DNA of 24,428 nt from F23-D06 sp963620035 (GCA_963620035.1 CAVEXN010000034.1:1-24428), one strand, 5' to 3'; counted from the first letter of the stretch, positions 8,758-17,688 are shown. Numbers and translations are program-made. The notes: generated by a model not told the origin, from the sequence alone.

Positions 8758-9615
8758 TCTCGCTATCTCGTTGAGCGTAATCATCTTGTAAACCAATGTG
8801 GCGGCGAGCACGTCGGAGACTTTGTTGTCGGGTTGCGGACAGAGTTCCACGACATCGAAGCCCACCACGTGTTTCCTTTTGAACACCTCGTCCAGGAATC
8901 TTAAGGTAGGATACCATTGCAAGCCGCCAGGCAGCGGCGTGCCGGTAGCCGGAAGTATGGAGGGGTCGAGACCGTCAAGGTCAAAAGTGATATATACATT
9001 TTGTGAAAGTCGTCCGATGGCGTGGTCAATCCAGCGGTCGTTGTCGTAGATGTCGTGTGCGTAGAAAATGTTTTCAGGCACCACGTTGTGCATCTCTTCG
9101 GTACAGACGCTGCGAATGCCTACCTGTACCACCCGGGCGTAGTCTTGGGCGCGGCGCATGACACAAGCGTGGTTATAGATTGAACCATGGTACTCGTCGC
9201 GCAAGTCGGCGTGTGCATCAATCTGAAGCACCGTAAGGTTCTGGTGCCGTTCGCTCATCGCTTTGATGGCACCGACGGATATGGAGTGTTCGCCGCCGAT
9301 CAGGATCACCTGTTTCCCGACATTCAGAAAGTGGCTGACCCGTCCGTAAACAGATTCTGTCATACGTTCTGGGGAGGCGAGGTCATAACGGAAGTGGTCG
9401 GTGTAGATGCCGGCATTGCAGGCTTCGTATCTGTATTGGATGTCGTACAATTCGAGGCTGTCGGAAGCGTCGAGGATGGCTTGAGGACCTTTGTCCGCTC
9501 CTTTCATAAAGGTGCTGGTGCCATCGTAAGGCACGGGAAGAAGTGCGTATCTGGCATGGTCGAACCGGCAAAGCTCGTCGTCCATATCCAGGAAATGTGT
9601 CATCTGTTTTATCAT
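8734..9615 (-). CDS. speB: Agmatinase / ureohydrolase family protein
   Basis: Ureohydrolase that most likely hydrolyses agmatine to putrescine and urea in polyamine synthesis. The 293 residues carry the binuclear manganese site: GGEHS with H110, DAHAD with D133, H135 and D137, and FDLDGLDPS with D212 and D214. EL in GFDVVEL completes the arginase-fold signature. The start ATG at 9615 overlaps the uvrA stop as ATGA; a longer frame into uvrA exists but its residues are unlike the family. Substrate is inferred: other ureohydrolases (arginase, formiminoglutamase, guanidinobutyrase) share the motifs. The last seven codons lie in the right arm of the hairpin shared with metK. Confidence 0.88.
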   Translation of the reverse strand: MIKQMTHFLDMDDELCRFDHARYALLPVPYDGTSTFMKGADKGPQAILDASDSLELYDIQYRYEACNAGIYTDHFRYDLASPERMTESVYGRVSHFLNVGKQVILIGGEHSISVGAIKAMSERHQNLTVLQIDAHADLRDEYHGSIYNHACVMRRAQDYARVVQVGIRSVCTEEMHNVVPENIFYAHDIYDNDRWIDHAIGRLSQNVYITFDLDGLDPSILPATGTPLPGGLQWYPTLRFLDEVFKRKHVVGFDVVELCPQPDNKVSDVLAATLVYKMITLNEIARNTNRAVD

Positions 9616-12449
9616 AATGAGAGTTCTTTGGCTAAATAATGGGCGGTATATCCGATGCCTTTTCTGACGATTTCTTCCGGGGTGCCTTCCGCCAGGATTT
9701 CGCCGCCGCCACATCCGCCCTCAGGGCCCATGTCTATGATATGGTCGGCGGTTTTGATCACGTCCATATTGTGTTCGATGACGATGACCGTGTTGCCGCG
9801 GTCCACTAGTTGGTTCAGCACGTTCAGCAGGATGTAGATGTCGTGAAAGTGTAGTCCTGTGGTAGGCTCGTCGAGGATATAGACGGTTTGTCCTGTCTCT
9901 TTTTTCGACAGTTCTGCGGCCAGCTTGACACGTTGCGCTTCGCCGCCTGACAGCGTAGTAGAGGATTGCCCCAGTCGGAGATAGCCCAAACCTACGTCTG
10001 CCATAGTCTTCAAGGGGGATACGATGGAGGGAATGTTCCCGAAAAAGTCAATGGCATGTTCGATGTCCATTCCGAGGATGTCGTTGATGGACTTGCCTTT
10101 GTAGCGTATTTCCAGTGTTTCGGCATTGTATCTTTTGCCGCAGCATTTCTCGCAGGTGACATATACGTCAGGCAGGAAGTTCATTTCGATGGTCTGAACG
10201 CCGGCGCCCTTGCACTCTTCGCACCGTCCGCCGGAGACGTTGAAGGAGAAACGGCCGGGTTTATAGCCGCGGATCTTCGATTCTGGCATGTCGGCGAAAA
10301 GTTTCCGGATGTCGTCGAATACGCCGACGTATGTGGCCGGATTTGAGCGCGGCGTGCGGCCGATGGGCTGCTGGTCTATCTCGATTACTTTGTCGATATA
10401 TTCAAGGCCTTCAACAGTATCGTAGGGCAGCGGCTTCTTCTCGGAATGGTAGATGCGGCTGCTCAGGATAGGGTAGAGGGTCTCGTTGATGAGCGTTGAC
10501 TTCCCACTGCCCGAAACGCCCGTGATGCAGGTGAGCGTGCCCAACGGAAAACGTGCAGTGACATTCTTGAGATTGTTGCCGCAAGCCCCGGACACGGTGA
10601 GGGAAAGGCCGTTGCCTTTACGTCGGCTTTCCGGAACGGCAATTCTCCGGGCGCCGTTCAGGTATTCAGCGGTCAGAGAGTGCGCTTTCAGAATCTCGGG
10701 ATAGGTGCCGGACGCCACAATCTCGCCACCCAGTTCGCCGGCCTCGGGACCTACGTCAACAATGAAGTCGGCCGCTTCCATCATGTCGCGGTCATGCTCG
10801 ACGACGATGATGGAGTTGCCAAGGTCGCGCAACTCTTTCAGCGACTGTATCAACAGGTGGTTGTCGCGTTGGTGCAGTCCGATGCTTGGCTCGTCGAGGA
10901 TGTACATGACATTCACCAATTGTGAGCTTATTTGGGTGGCCAGACGGATGCGTTGTGCTTCGCCGCCCGAGAGCGAGGCGGTGGAACGGTCAAGAGAAAG
11001 GTACGGAATGCCAACGTTGCAGAGAAAGCCAAGGCGAGAGGTGATTTCCCTGAGGATTTCGCCGGCGACGAGTTTCTGGTTCTCGTCAAGGTGTTTCGGC
11101 AACTGCTTTATCCATATTGCCAATTCCGAGATGTCCATGTGGGCGAGTTCGGCAATGTTTTTGCCGTTGAGCCGGAAATGGAGAGACTCTTTCTTTAACC
11201 GCGTACCGTGGCAGTGCGGGCAAGGTATCAAGTTCACGAAACGGTTGATCCATTTGCGCATAGATGCCGGTACGTTGTCCCCGCTGTTGAGCGTATGAAT
11301 GAAGTTAATGACTCCGTCAAAGGTCTTCTTTATGGGAGAAAGTCCGGCAGCCTCCCTCTTGACGTACAGGATTTCGGGAGAGCCGTAAAGAATCATGTTG
11401 AGGTTCTGCTCCGTCAACTCGCTGATGGGGTCTGACAGGGAGAACCCGAATTTCTCTGCCAATGCGTCCAACGTCCTGAACAGCGGCGTGTTCTTGTATT
11501 CTCCGATGATGACGATGCCGCCTTGCTTTATGGATCTTGAGGGGTCGGGAATGATTTTCCCGATGTCTATTTCGGAAACGGTGCCCAAACCGCCGCAATA
11601 TTCGCAAGCGCCATAAGGAGAGTTGAACGAGAAAGTGTTGGGTTCCGGCTCCGGATAGGAGATGCCGGTCGTGGGGCACATCAGAAATCTGCTGAAGTTC
11701 TTGACTTCTCCCGTGTCGTTGTCCAGCACCATGGCTGCTCCCTTGCCGTATTTCATGGCAAGGTGGATGCTGTTGCTGACACGCGTTTTTGAAAACTGCG
11801 TGACTTTCAAGGAGTCTACAACAAGTTCGATGTCGTGGGTCTTGTAGCGGTCAACCTGCATATTGAGGAGCAACTTGCGGATGACGCCGTCAATGCGGAC
11901 ACGGGTGAAACCTTGTTTGCGTAGGTTCTCGAACAACTCGCGGTAATGCCCTTTCCTGCGCTTTATGACCGGAGCCAGCAAGGTGATGGAACGTTCCCCG
12001 TAACGGGAGAGGATGAGGTTTACCAACTCGGGTTCGGAGTAGTGAACCATCTTTTCTTGCGTGTTGTAAGAGAAGGCATCGGCCACGCGGGCATAGAGAA
12101 GACGAAGGAAATCATACACTTCTGTGATGGTCCCTACCGTGGAACGAGGATTCTTGTTGACGGTCTTCTGCTCGATGGATATTACGGGATTCAATCCTGA
12201 AATCTTGTCCACATCGGGATGCTCAATATGCCCGATGAACTGGCGCGCATACGAGGAGAAAGTCTCCATATAGCGTCGCTGCCCTTCTGCATAGATGGTG
12301 TCGAAAGCAAGCGACGACTTGCCGCTGCCGCTCAACCCCGTGACGACAACCAATTTCTGCTGCGGAATAGTTATGGAAACGTTTTTCAGATTGTTTTCCC
12401 TGGCTCCGGAAATAACAAGGGCATCCTCAGCAAATTCGTTGTCTTTCAT
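9612..12449 (-). CDS. uvrA: Excinuclease ABC subunit A
   Basis: Damage-sensing ATPase of nucleotide excision repair, working with UvrB. The 945 residues form two ABC modules: Walker A GLSGSGKSS (38-46) and GVSGSGKST (near 646), with Walker B LDEPSIGL and LDEPTTGL. The UvrB-binding and insertion regions lie between about 115 and 400, so it is the full UvrA1 type and not the short UvrA2. The second zinc finger is complete (C743, C746, C766, C769). The first has C258, C282 and C285 but Thr at 261 where Cys is usual. An upstream in-frame ATG at 12536 lies upstream of the promoter box, so the start is the ATG at 12449. It is coupled to speB through an ATGA overlap. Confidence 0.96.
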   Translation of the reverse strand: MKDNEFAEDALVISGARENNLKNVSITIPQQKLVVVTGLSGSGKSSLAFDTIYAEGQRRYMETFSSYARQFIGHIEHPDVDKISGLNPVISIEQKTVNKNPRSTVGTITEVYDFLRLLYARVADAFSYNTQEKMVHYSEPELVNLILSRYGERSITLLAPVIKRRKGHYRELFENLRKQGFTRVRIDGVIRKLLLNMQVDRYKTHDIELVVDSLKVTQFSKTRVSNSIHLAMKYGKGAAMVLDNDTGEVKNFSRFLMCPTTGISYPEPEPNTFSFNSPYGACEYCGGLGTVSEIDIGKIIPDPSRSIKQGGIVIIGEYKNTPLFRTLDALAEKFGFSLSDPISELTEQNLNMILYGSPEILYVKREAAGLSPIKKTFDGVINFIHTLNSGDNVPASMRKWINRFVNLIPCPHCHGTRLKKESLHFRLNGKNIAELAHMDISELAIWIKQLPKHLDENQKLVAGEILREITSRLGFLCNVGIPYLSLDRSTASLSGGEAQRIRLATQISSQLVNVMYILDEPSIGLHQRDNHLLIQSLKELRDLGNSIIVVEHDRDMMEAADFIVDVGPEAGELGGEIVASGTYPEILKAHSLTAEYLNGARRIAVPESRRKGNGLSLTVSGACGNNLKNVTARFPLGTLTCITGVSGSGKSTLINETLYPILSSRIYHSEKKPLPYDTVEGLEYIDKVIEIDQQPIGRTPRSNPATYVGVFDDIRKLFADMPESKIRGYKPGRFSFNVSGGRCEECKGAGVQTIEMNFLPDVYVTCEKCCGKRYNAETLEIRYKGKSINDILGMDIEHAIDFFGNIPSIVSPLKTMADVGLGYLRLGQSSTTLSGGEAQRVKLAAELSKKETGQTVYILDEPTTGLHFHDIYILLNVLNQLVDRGNTVIVIEHNMDVIKTADHIIDMGPEGGCGGGEILAEGTPEEIVRKGIGYTAHYLAKELSL

Positions 12450-12477
12450 ATAACAAGTGTCTTTCAGAAACAGGATG

Positions 12478-12485
12478 CAAAAGTA
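12478..12485 (-). promoter_or_regulatory. Bacteroidetes -7 promoter box for uvrA-speB
   Basis: Minus-strand TACTTTTG matches TAnnTTTG. It places the transcript start near 12472, 23 nt before the chosen uvrA ATG, and rules out the longer start at 12536. Confidence 0.55.
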
Positions 12486-12506
12486 CGAAAAACGCCCCTT
12501 TTTTTG

Positions 12507-12514
12507 TACCTTTG
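12507..12514 (+). promoter_or_regulatory. Bacteroidetes -7 promoter box for prfA
   Basis: TACCTTTG matches TAnnTTTG. It predicts a start near 12520 and a leader of about 20 nt. Only 21 bp separate it from the divergent uvrA box, so polymerases at the two sites would contact overlapping DNA. Confidence 0.55.
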
Positions 12515-12539
12515 CCGCCGAATTTGAAATTTTCATTGA

Positions 12540-13619
12540 ATGAATGATTTATTGGATAAATTGGAACTTATTTACCGGCGTTGGCTGCAGATAGGGGAGG
12601 ATATTGCGAAACCGGATGCCATGTCTGACATGAAGAAGTTTATCAAGATGAGCAAAGACTACAAAGACCTGCAGGCCGTGGTTGACGCTTACAAGAAGTA
12701 TAAGGATGTCATTGGCAACATAGCCAACGCCAAGGATATATTGGCAAACGAGAAAGACGAGGAATTCCGAGAGATGGCCAAAGCCGAACTCGACAGTTTC
12801 GGTGTCGAAAAGGAACGTCTTGAGGAGGAAATAAGATTGTTGTTGTTGCCGTCTGACCCGCAAGACAGCAAGAACGCCCAGATGGAGATCAGAGCCGGCA
12901 CGGGTGGCGACGAGGCCAGCATATTCGCCGGAGACTTGTTCAGGATGTACCAGCATTATTGCGACAGGAAAGGGTGGAAGATCGAGGTGGTTTCCATGAC
13001 CGAGGGCACGGTCGGCGGCTATAAGGAGATCGTGTTCTCCGTGAACGGTGACGGCGTCTATGGCATCATGAAGTACGAATCCGGCGTACACCGCGTGCAG
13101 CGTGTGCCGCAGACCGAATCCCAAGGGCGTGTCCATACCTCTGCCGCTTCAGTGGTGGTGCTTCCGGAAGCTGACGAGTTTGACGTGGAACTGAAACAGT
13201 CCGATATCAAGAAAGAGACATTCTGCGCTTCAGGACCCGGCGGCCAATGCGTCAATACCACTTATTCCGCAGTGCGTCTTACCCATATCCCCACAGGCAT
13301 CGTGGTCTCAATCCAAGACGAGAAGTCGCAGATCAAGAACCTTGACAAGGCTATGCGGGTGCTTCGTAACCGACTGTTTGAGATGGAGTACAAAAAGTAC
13401 CTCGACGAGATAGCCTCGAAACGGAAGACGATGGTGTCAACCGGCGACCGCTCTGCAAAGATCAGAACCTACAACTATCCGCAGAACCGCGTGACAGACC
13501 ACCGCATCAACTATACGATGTACAATTTGGCCAATTTTATGAACGGCGATATTGAAGAGGTTCTGCAGGCTTTACAGGTGGCCGAAAACGCAGAACGCCT
13601 GAAAGAGGAAATCGTCTGA
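12540..13619 (+). CDS. prfA: Peptide chain release factor 1
   Basis: Terminates translation at UAA and UAG. The 359-residue protein has the N-terminal helical domain, the codon-reading tripeptide PQT (190-192) in the position of the PxT motif that marks RF1 rather than RF2, and the GGQ peptidyl-hydrolase motif at 234-236 within SGPGGQCVNTTYSAVR. The C-terminal DHRIN region is present. Length is normal. The ATG at 12540 gives the typical start. Usually hemK/prmC (the GGQ methylase) is a frequent neighbour of RF1 genes in other bacteria; here none is adjacent. It converges on the AddA-like gene with a 4-nt gap and no visible terminator. Confidence 0.96.
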   Translation: MNDLLDKLELIYRRWLQIGEDIAKPDAMSDMKKFIKMSKDYKDLQAVVDAYKKYKDVIGNIANAKDILANEKDEEFREMAKAELDSFGVEKERLEEEIRLLLLPSDPQDSKNAQMEIRAGTGGDEASIFAGDLFRMYQHYCDRKGWKIEVVSMTEGTVGGYKEIVFSVNGDGVYGIMKYESGVHRVQRVPQTESQGRVHTSAASVVVLPEADEFDVELKQSDIKKETFCASGPGGQCVNTTYSAVRLTHIPTGIVVSIQDEKSQIKNLDKAMRVLRNRLFEMEYKKYLDEIASKRKTMVSTGDRSAKIRTYNYPQNRVTDHRINYTMYNLANFMNGDIEEVLQALQVAENAERLKEEIV

Positions 13620-13623
13620 CCCG

Positions 13624-16600
13624 CTAAAAATACAGCAGTTCCCCCGACACGTTCGGATATCCCATATCTCGCAGCAACCGACAATAGTTTTCAACTTGTG
13701 TGCGATATTCTTCACGCTCAGTTCCCGTCTTGTAGTCGATGACTACCGTTTTCCTGTCCAGAAAGACAATTCTGTCAGGACGGTATTCTTTGCCGTCCGT
13801 GTCAATGATGTTGTATTCGTTGTAAACTTTGACATCGGGCGCCGGAAAGAACAGCTCTTTCCATTTTTCCTCATTTTGTATTTTGTTGAAGAAATTCCGC
13901 AGGTGCTCTTTGTATGGCGAATCTACTTGCTCAAGAACCCGTTCGGTTTCTTGTTCGTCTTGAGGGAATTCTTCTAATCGAGCGAGAAAATCGTGGATGA
14001 CAGTGCCCTCGGTGCGAGGGTCCCCCGCTTTGATGACGGCTGTTGTGCTGAATATGCCGTCAATGCTGAAATCTGAAGCCGTGACGGCCGGAACGATGAC
14101 GTTTTTCGGCGCTGGCGGATTTGAGGTGTTCTTCCAACCCAGGTCTCCCGCATAATAGCGGTTGGGGACATTAGGGTCTTGGGTGAACGACGGGTCTTTT
14201 CCCACAAATCGTGACAGCAAATCTCCGTAAGTGTTGCCTTTTTCTGTCCGGTAGGTGATGATGTAAAGCATGTCGCGAGCCCTTGTGTGTGCCACATAGA
14301 GGAGATTCTCCGTGTCCATGATGCTGTTCAGCAGTTCCAGATCGTAACGCTGCCGGTAAGAAGAGAACGGCAAGTCCTTTTGTGTCAATTTGATGTATGC
14401 AACGGTTTGGTCATCAATGCGGTCCCAGAACGGATTTGTTTTGTTTGTCTGTTGGTTGGATTCACTGTAAGGGAGAATGACTACAGGGTATTCCAGTCCT
14501 TTTGATTTGTGTATGGTGTTGATGCGGATTGCATCCTGGCCGGTCGGCAATGTCAGCGACGGCATTCTGTCGTTGTCTTTCAACATTTGCCACCAAAGCA
14601 GAAAATCGGCAGGCTCGCCGTTCCGTTCGGCGGTGTAGTCCAGCACAAGGTTCTCAAAGCCAGTGAGGAACGGGTCCGACAGTTTGTGCATGTCATAAAA
14701 GGACATGATTTTCTGCACCAAGATGTATAGGGGTTGCGAAAGCCATTGGGTGGAGAGTTCTCTCCCAAGATGCTCTTTAATATGGCCGTTGAACTTTTCC
14801 CAGTTGGATTTCTCTATCGCTTCCTGTTCGCTGTCCCCGTCATTGTTTTTCCCCGTGTTGTTTGGAGATGATGCGTTCTGGTGCGGGAAAAGGTTTGATA
14901 TGCTGTGCTGTATGGCAAATTGGGCTAATTTGTCGGAAGGGTTCAGCAGGCATTGTATGGTGAGGATGATGAGGTTGACGTAAGAGGAGTTGTCTAAAAG
15001 CAAAGACTTCGGCGTGACGACATTCCAACCTAAAGCAAGCATAATGTTGGCCATGTTGGTACAACTGTCGTTTCCGCGGAAGAGAACGGCAATGTCACCG
15101 TCGCGATAGCCCCGGTTGCGGGCATCCTTTACCGCATACAGGACTTCCAATTCTTTCGGATCGAGTTTTCGGGTTGCTAGGATTTCGCTGAGGGCTTCTG
15201 CCTCTTTTGGGGAAAACAAGTCGGAAACTGCCGTGTTGTCTTCGGTTGACGTCAGTTCTTCTGTCGCTTCTGATTTGCCCTTTTCGCAGAAACAAACCTG
15301 CACAAGTCCCTCTTCTTGTTGGTTTATGATCTGCACAAGTCCCTTTTTGTAATAATTGTCAGCTTGGTTTTCGTGCGTATAAAAACCGAAGAACTTATTG
15401 TTGAAATCCACAACCGAACGGAGCGAACGGTAGTTGGTGTCGAGGTTGATGGGGTTGTAGTGTGCGTGGCCCACAACGGCCGCAAGTTCCTTGTCGTTTC
15501 TGAAACGGTTTTCATCAATCAAGTTGTAAAAGAGTTCTGAATCACCCGACCGGAATCGGTAGATGGCCTGTTTCACATCCCCGAAGAGGGACACGTCGTG
15601 CCCTGACGACAGCGCGTTGTTTATCAGCAACGGTTTCAGGTCTTTCCATTGCATAGCGGAGGTGTCTTGAAACTCGTCTATGAAGAAGTTCTCGTATCTC
15701 ACCCTGTCAAAGATGGTTTCAAAGCCGAGTTCTTCGATTTTTTCACAGAGCAAGGTGTTTGCCTCGCTCAAAATGAAAAAGTTGCGCTGTTTTTTTATCT
15801 CGTCCATCTTCTCTTTCATGTCTTTCAGCATCAGCATTATTGTTCCGTTTTTGCTGCGGATGAGGTTGTCGCGATATGCTCTTGTCGCAGGAGATTCGAG
15901 GACGCTGCGTATGGCGGCCATACATTTTTCTATCTCAGGCATCTCTTTGTCGGCGGTTTCCTGTTCTTTTGCCGTCAGTTTTTTCTTTTTGAAATAGTTG
16001 CCGTCGTTGTCTTTGAAATCGTCAAGGGTTTTTTCGCACGACTTCCCGAAAGTGTCTTCCATCCTCTCGTTGAACCATTTTCCGATAGTATTGCGCTCGA
16101 AATTCAAACCGGCATCCTTGATGGCTTGAATGTGTAGGTTGCCCTCTGTGGCAATAGGCTTTATCTTGGCTATGATGTCATCGAGGTCAGATTTGAGTTG
16201 ACCTTTCATCTGCTTGAGGTTTGCCTGCAGGGTTTCAGGGGCTGTAGCATAGAGCGTCTTGAGGTACTCGTAGTTCTGTTCGGCGTTCATATAGAGCACA
16301 TTGAGACTGTTTTGAAGGTTTCTGTCAATGTTTGCTTTCCCGGCATCTTCCATCTCGTTGTCAATAAGATAGAGAATGCGGCCGGAGAGGTCAGAATTTG
16401 CTTGAAGACTGTTGAGCATTTGGTCAATGGCAAGTTGGTAGAATTCGTACAGGTCAAGTTGCACCGAATAGTTGAGGTTGAGGTCCAGCGACAAGGCGGA
16501 AGAGCGGATGGTGCGTTGGTTGAAACTGTCGATAGTGGAGACGGAGAATCGGGCGTAGTCGAAAATAATGCGCCGGAGCAGTTCAAGAGATTCGTGTTGC

Positions 16601-16929
16601 ATAAATTTGGCCACGACACCATCGTTTTGGTTGTTGCCATATAGTTTTTTGACGATGATGTTGTAAATGGCCTTTTCGCTGCCGCCGAGGTTTTTGAATC
16701 CGTTGAAAGCGAACGCTTTCAACGTGCGTACAATTCTGTCTTTCATCTCGGCAGTGGCGGCATTGGTGAAAGTGATGGCTAATATGCGCCGGTAACTGTC
16801 GAGATGCAAGGGTGAGGCGCTGCCATTTACTGTTGCAAGGGCATCGTTCTTGAAACACAGTGCAATATAGTCGGCGACAAGGTGTGTGGTTTTTCCGGAG
16901 CCGGCCGAAGCGGAGTAAGTGGTGAACAT
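13624..16929 (-). CDS. AddA/RecB-like UvrD-family helicase with C-terminal nuclease
   Basis: A 1101-residue SF1 helicase-nuclease, presumed to process double-strand ends for recombination. Helicase motifs in order: Walker A SAGSGKTT (K13), Walker B DEFQDTS (D418), GDVKQAIYRFRSGD, TNYRS, TIHKSKGLEYPVV (near 806) and LLYVAHTRARD (near 880). The C-terminal PD-(D/E)xK nuclease is seen as GTVIHDFL (near 976), RPDR (near 1049), IDYKTG (near 1063) and QVENYCRLL. The start ATG at 16929 begins MFTTYSASAGSGK; a frame extending to 17046 starts upstream of the promoter box and its extra residues are low-complexity. The usual Bacteroidetes partner (AddB-like nuclease) is not next to it. Likely AddA; RecB is the alternative. 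Confidence 0.88.
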   Translation of the reverse strand: MFTTYSASAGSGKTTHLVADYIALCFKNDALATVNGSASPLHLDSYRRILAITFTNAATAEMKDRIVRTLKAFAFNGFKNLGGSEKAIYNIIVKKLYGNNQNDGVVAKFMQHESLELLRRIIFDYARFSVSTIDSFNQRTIRSSALSLDLNLNYSVQLDLYEFYQLAIDQMLNSLQANSDLSGRILYLIDNEMEDAGKANIDRNLQNSLNVLYMNAEQNYEYLKTLYATAPETLQANLKQMKGQLKSDLDDIIAKIKPIATEGNLHIQAIKDAGLNFERNTIGKWFNERMEDTFGKSCEKTLDDFKDNDGNYFKKKKLTAKEQETADKEMPEIEKCMAAIRSVLESPATRAYRDNLIRSKNGTIMLMLKDMKEKMDEIKKQRNFFILSEANTLLCEKIEELGFETIFDRVRYENFFIDEFQDTSAMQWKDLKPLLINNALSSGHDVSLFGDVKQAIYRFRSGDSELFYNLIDENRFRNDKELAAVVGHAHYNPINLDTNYRSLRSVVDFNNKFFGFYTHENQADNYYKKGLVQIINQQEEGLVQVCFCEKGKSEATEELTSTEDNTAVSDLFSPKEAEALSEILATRKLDPKELEVLYAVKDARNRGYRDGDIAVLFRGNDSCTNMANIMLALGWNVVTPKSLLLDNSSYVNLIILTIQCLLNPSDKLAQFAIQHSISNLFPHQNASSPNNTGKNNDGDSEQEAIEKSNWEKFNGHIKEHLGRELSTQWLSQPLYILVQKIMSFYDMHKLSDPFLTGFENLVLDYTAERNGEPADFLLWWQMLKDNDRMPSLTLPTGQDAIRINTIHKSKGLEYPVVILPYSESNQQTNKTNPFWDRIDDQTVAYIKLTQKDLPFSSYRQRYDLELLNSIMDTENLLYVAHTRARDMLYIITYRTEKGNTYGDLLSRFVGKDPSFTQDPNVPNRYYAGDLGWKNTSNPPAPKNVIVPAVTASDFSIDGIFSTTAVIKAGDPRTEGTVIHDFLARLEEFPQDEQETERVLEQVDSPYKEHLRNFFNKIQNEEKWKELFFPAPDVKVYNEYNIIDTDGKEYRPDRIVFLDRKTVVIDYKTGTEREEYRTQVENYCRLLRDMGYPNVSGELLYF

Positions 16930-17034
16930 GTTCGGGTTGTTTTCGTTTTCTTTATCTTTTTGGGGTCGCGGCGGTCGGGCAGCATGGTTGTCAGCCTCTC
17001 GCCAATCCCCTTTTTCGCTTTTTTCTTGTGCCGG

Positions 17035-17042
17035 CAAAAATA
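17035..17042 (-). promoter_or_regulatory. Bacteroidetes -7 promoter box for the AddA-like gene
   Basis: Minus-strand TATTTTTG matches TAnnTTTG, giving a leader of about 100 nt before the ATG at 16929. The remaining non-coding stretch up to 17184 holds only a weak bulged inverted repeat (17116-17122 with 17128-17135); no gene is supported in it. Confidence 0.45.
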
Positions 17043-17184
17043 GCAAAAAACAGAACTTGGGGCGTTGATTTCAGGAGTTGGCGTATGGAGAAACCACGAA
17101 GTGTTGTGAAATCAACCGCAAAGCAGTTTTCGCGGACAGCGCGCCAGTCGCCTGAAAGAAACAAAACGCCAATGCTGAGAGATG

Positions 17185-17688
17185 TCACTTTCGTACAATG
17201 CACCTGAACAAACATTCCTCGTTTGCATTCCTCTTAAGTCTTTTGTTGTGTTTGCATATTTCATCAAATTCTTCAACGCCCAACACCTCGTATTTGAAAT
17301 GAGGAATCGAACCATAACGGCTGATATAGTAGTTGTCAACTCTTTTTGTTCTCCATACGGCATATTCGACACGTCTGCTGTAAGGAACATTGACTAAATA
17401 ATGATAACGGCAACTGTCCCAAACCTGAACGAAATGATTGTAAGACATAAAAGTTGAATCTGGGAAAAATGAAGCCAATTCACTTTCAGGAATGGAATCG
17501 AGGTGTTTGGCACACCACACATATTCGAACCAATCCATATAAGTTATGGGGGATTTATCGACATACACGACAGCATTGTTATATTTCACCCGAACCGTGC
17601 CGGGCGGTTTTCCTCCAAAAGCATACAGAGAGGAGAAGAAAACAAAACTAACAGCAAGCCAGAAACTTATTGAGTGTATTTTCATCAT
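17185..17688 (-). CDS. Secreted hypothetical protein with weak similarity to the N-terminal half of SUMF/GldK domains
   Basis: 167 residues with an N-terminal signal peptide (Lys, then a hydrophobic stretch to about residue 23, then YAFGG) and no lipobox Cys, so it is likely periplasmic. The mature part reads VYVDKSPITYMDWFEYVW, then FFPDST, then YLVNVPYSRRVEYAVWRTKRV. This order recalls the start of formylglycine-generating-enzyme (SUMF1) and GldK-like domains (DKTEVTN..., YPDTT, PVVxVSYxxAxxYCxWRTxRxN). The C-terminal half of such a domain, which bears the catalytic Cys residues, is absent. No function is claimed. Its ATG directly follows the stop of the gene at 17689-18180, so the pair is an operon. 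A second ATG one codon on is possible. Confidence 0.6.
   Translation of the reverse strand: MMKIHSISFWLAVSFVFFSSLYAFGGKPPGTVRVKYNNAVVYVDKSPITYMDWFEYVWCAKHLDSIPESELASFFPDSTFMSYNHFVQVWDSCRYHYLVNVPYSRRVEYAVWRTKRVDNYYISRYGSIPHFKYEVLGVEEFDEICKHNKRLKRNANEECLFRCIVRK

Noticed and set aside
16962..16970. GGGGTCGCG on the plus strand, also found in the T-arm side of tRNA-Asp, as a possible attachment-site duplication around the unknown pair
   Set aside because: Only 9 nt, and in the opposite orientation to the tRNA gene, so it cannot be a direct-repeat att site.
16991..17215. 74-codon minus-strand frame in the gap upstream of the AddA-like gene
   Set aside because: Overlaps the promoter box and the end of the secreted hypothetical gene in another frame; composition gives no support.
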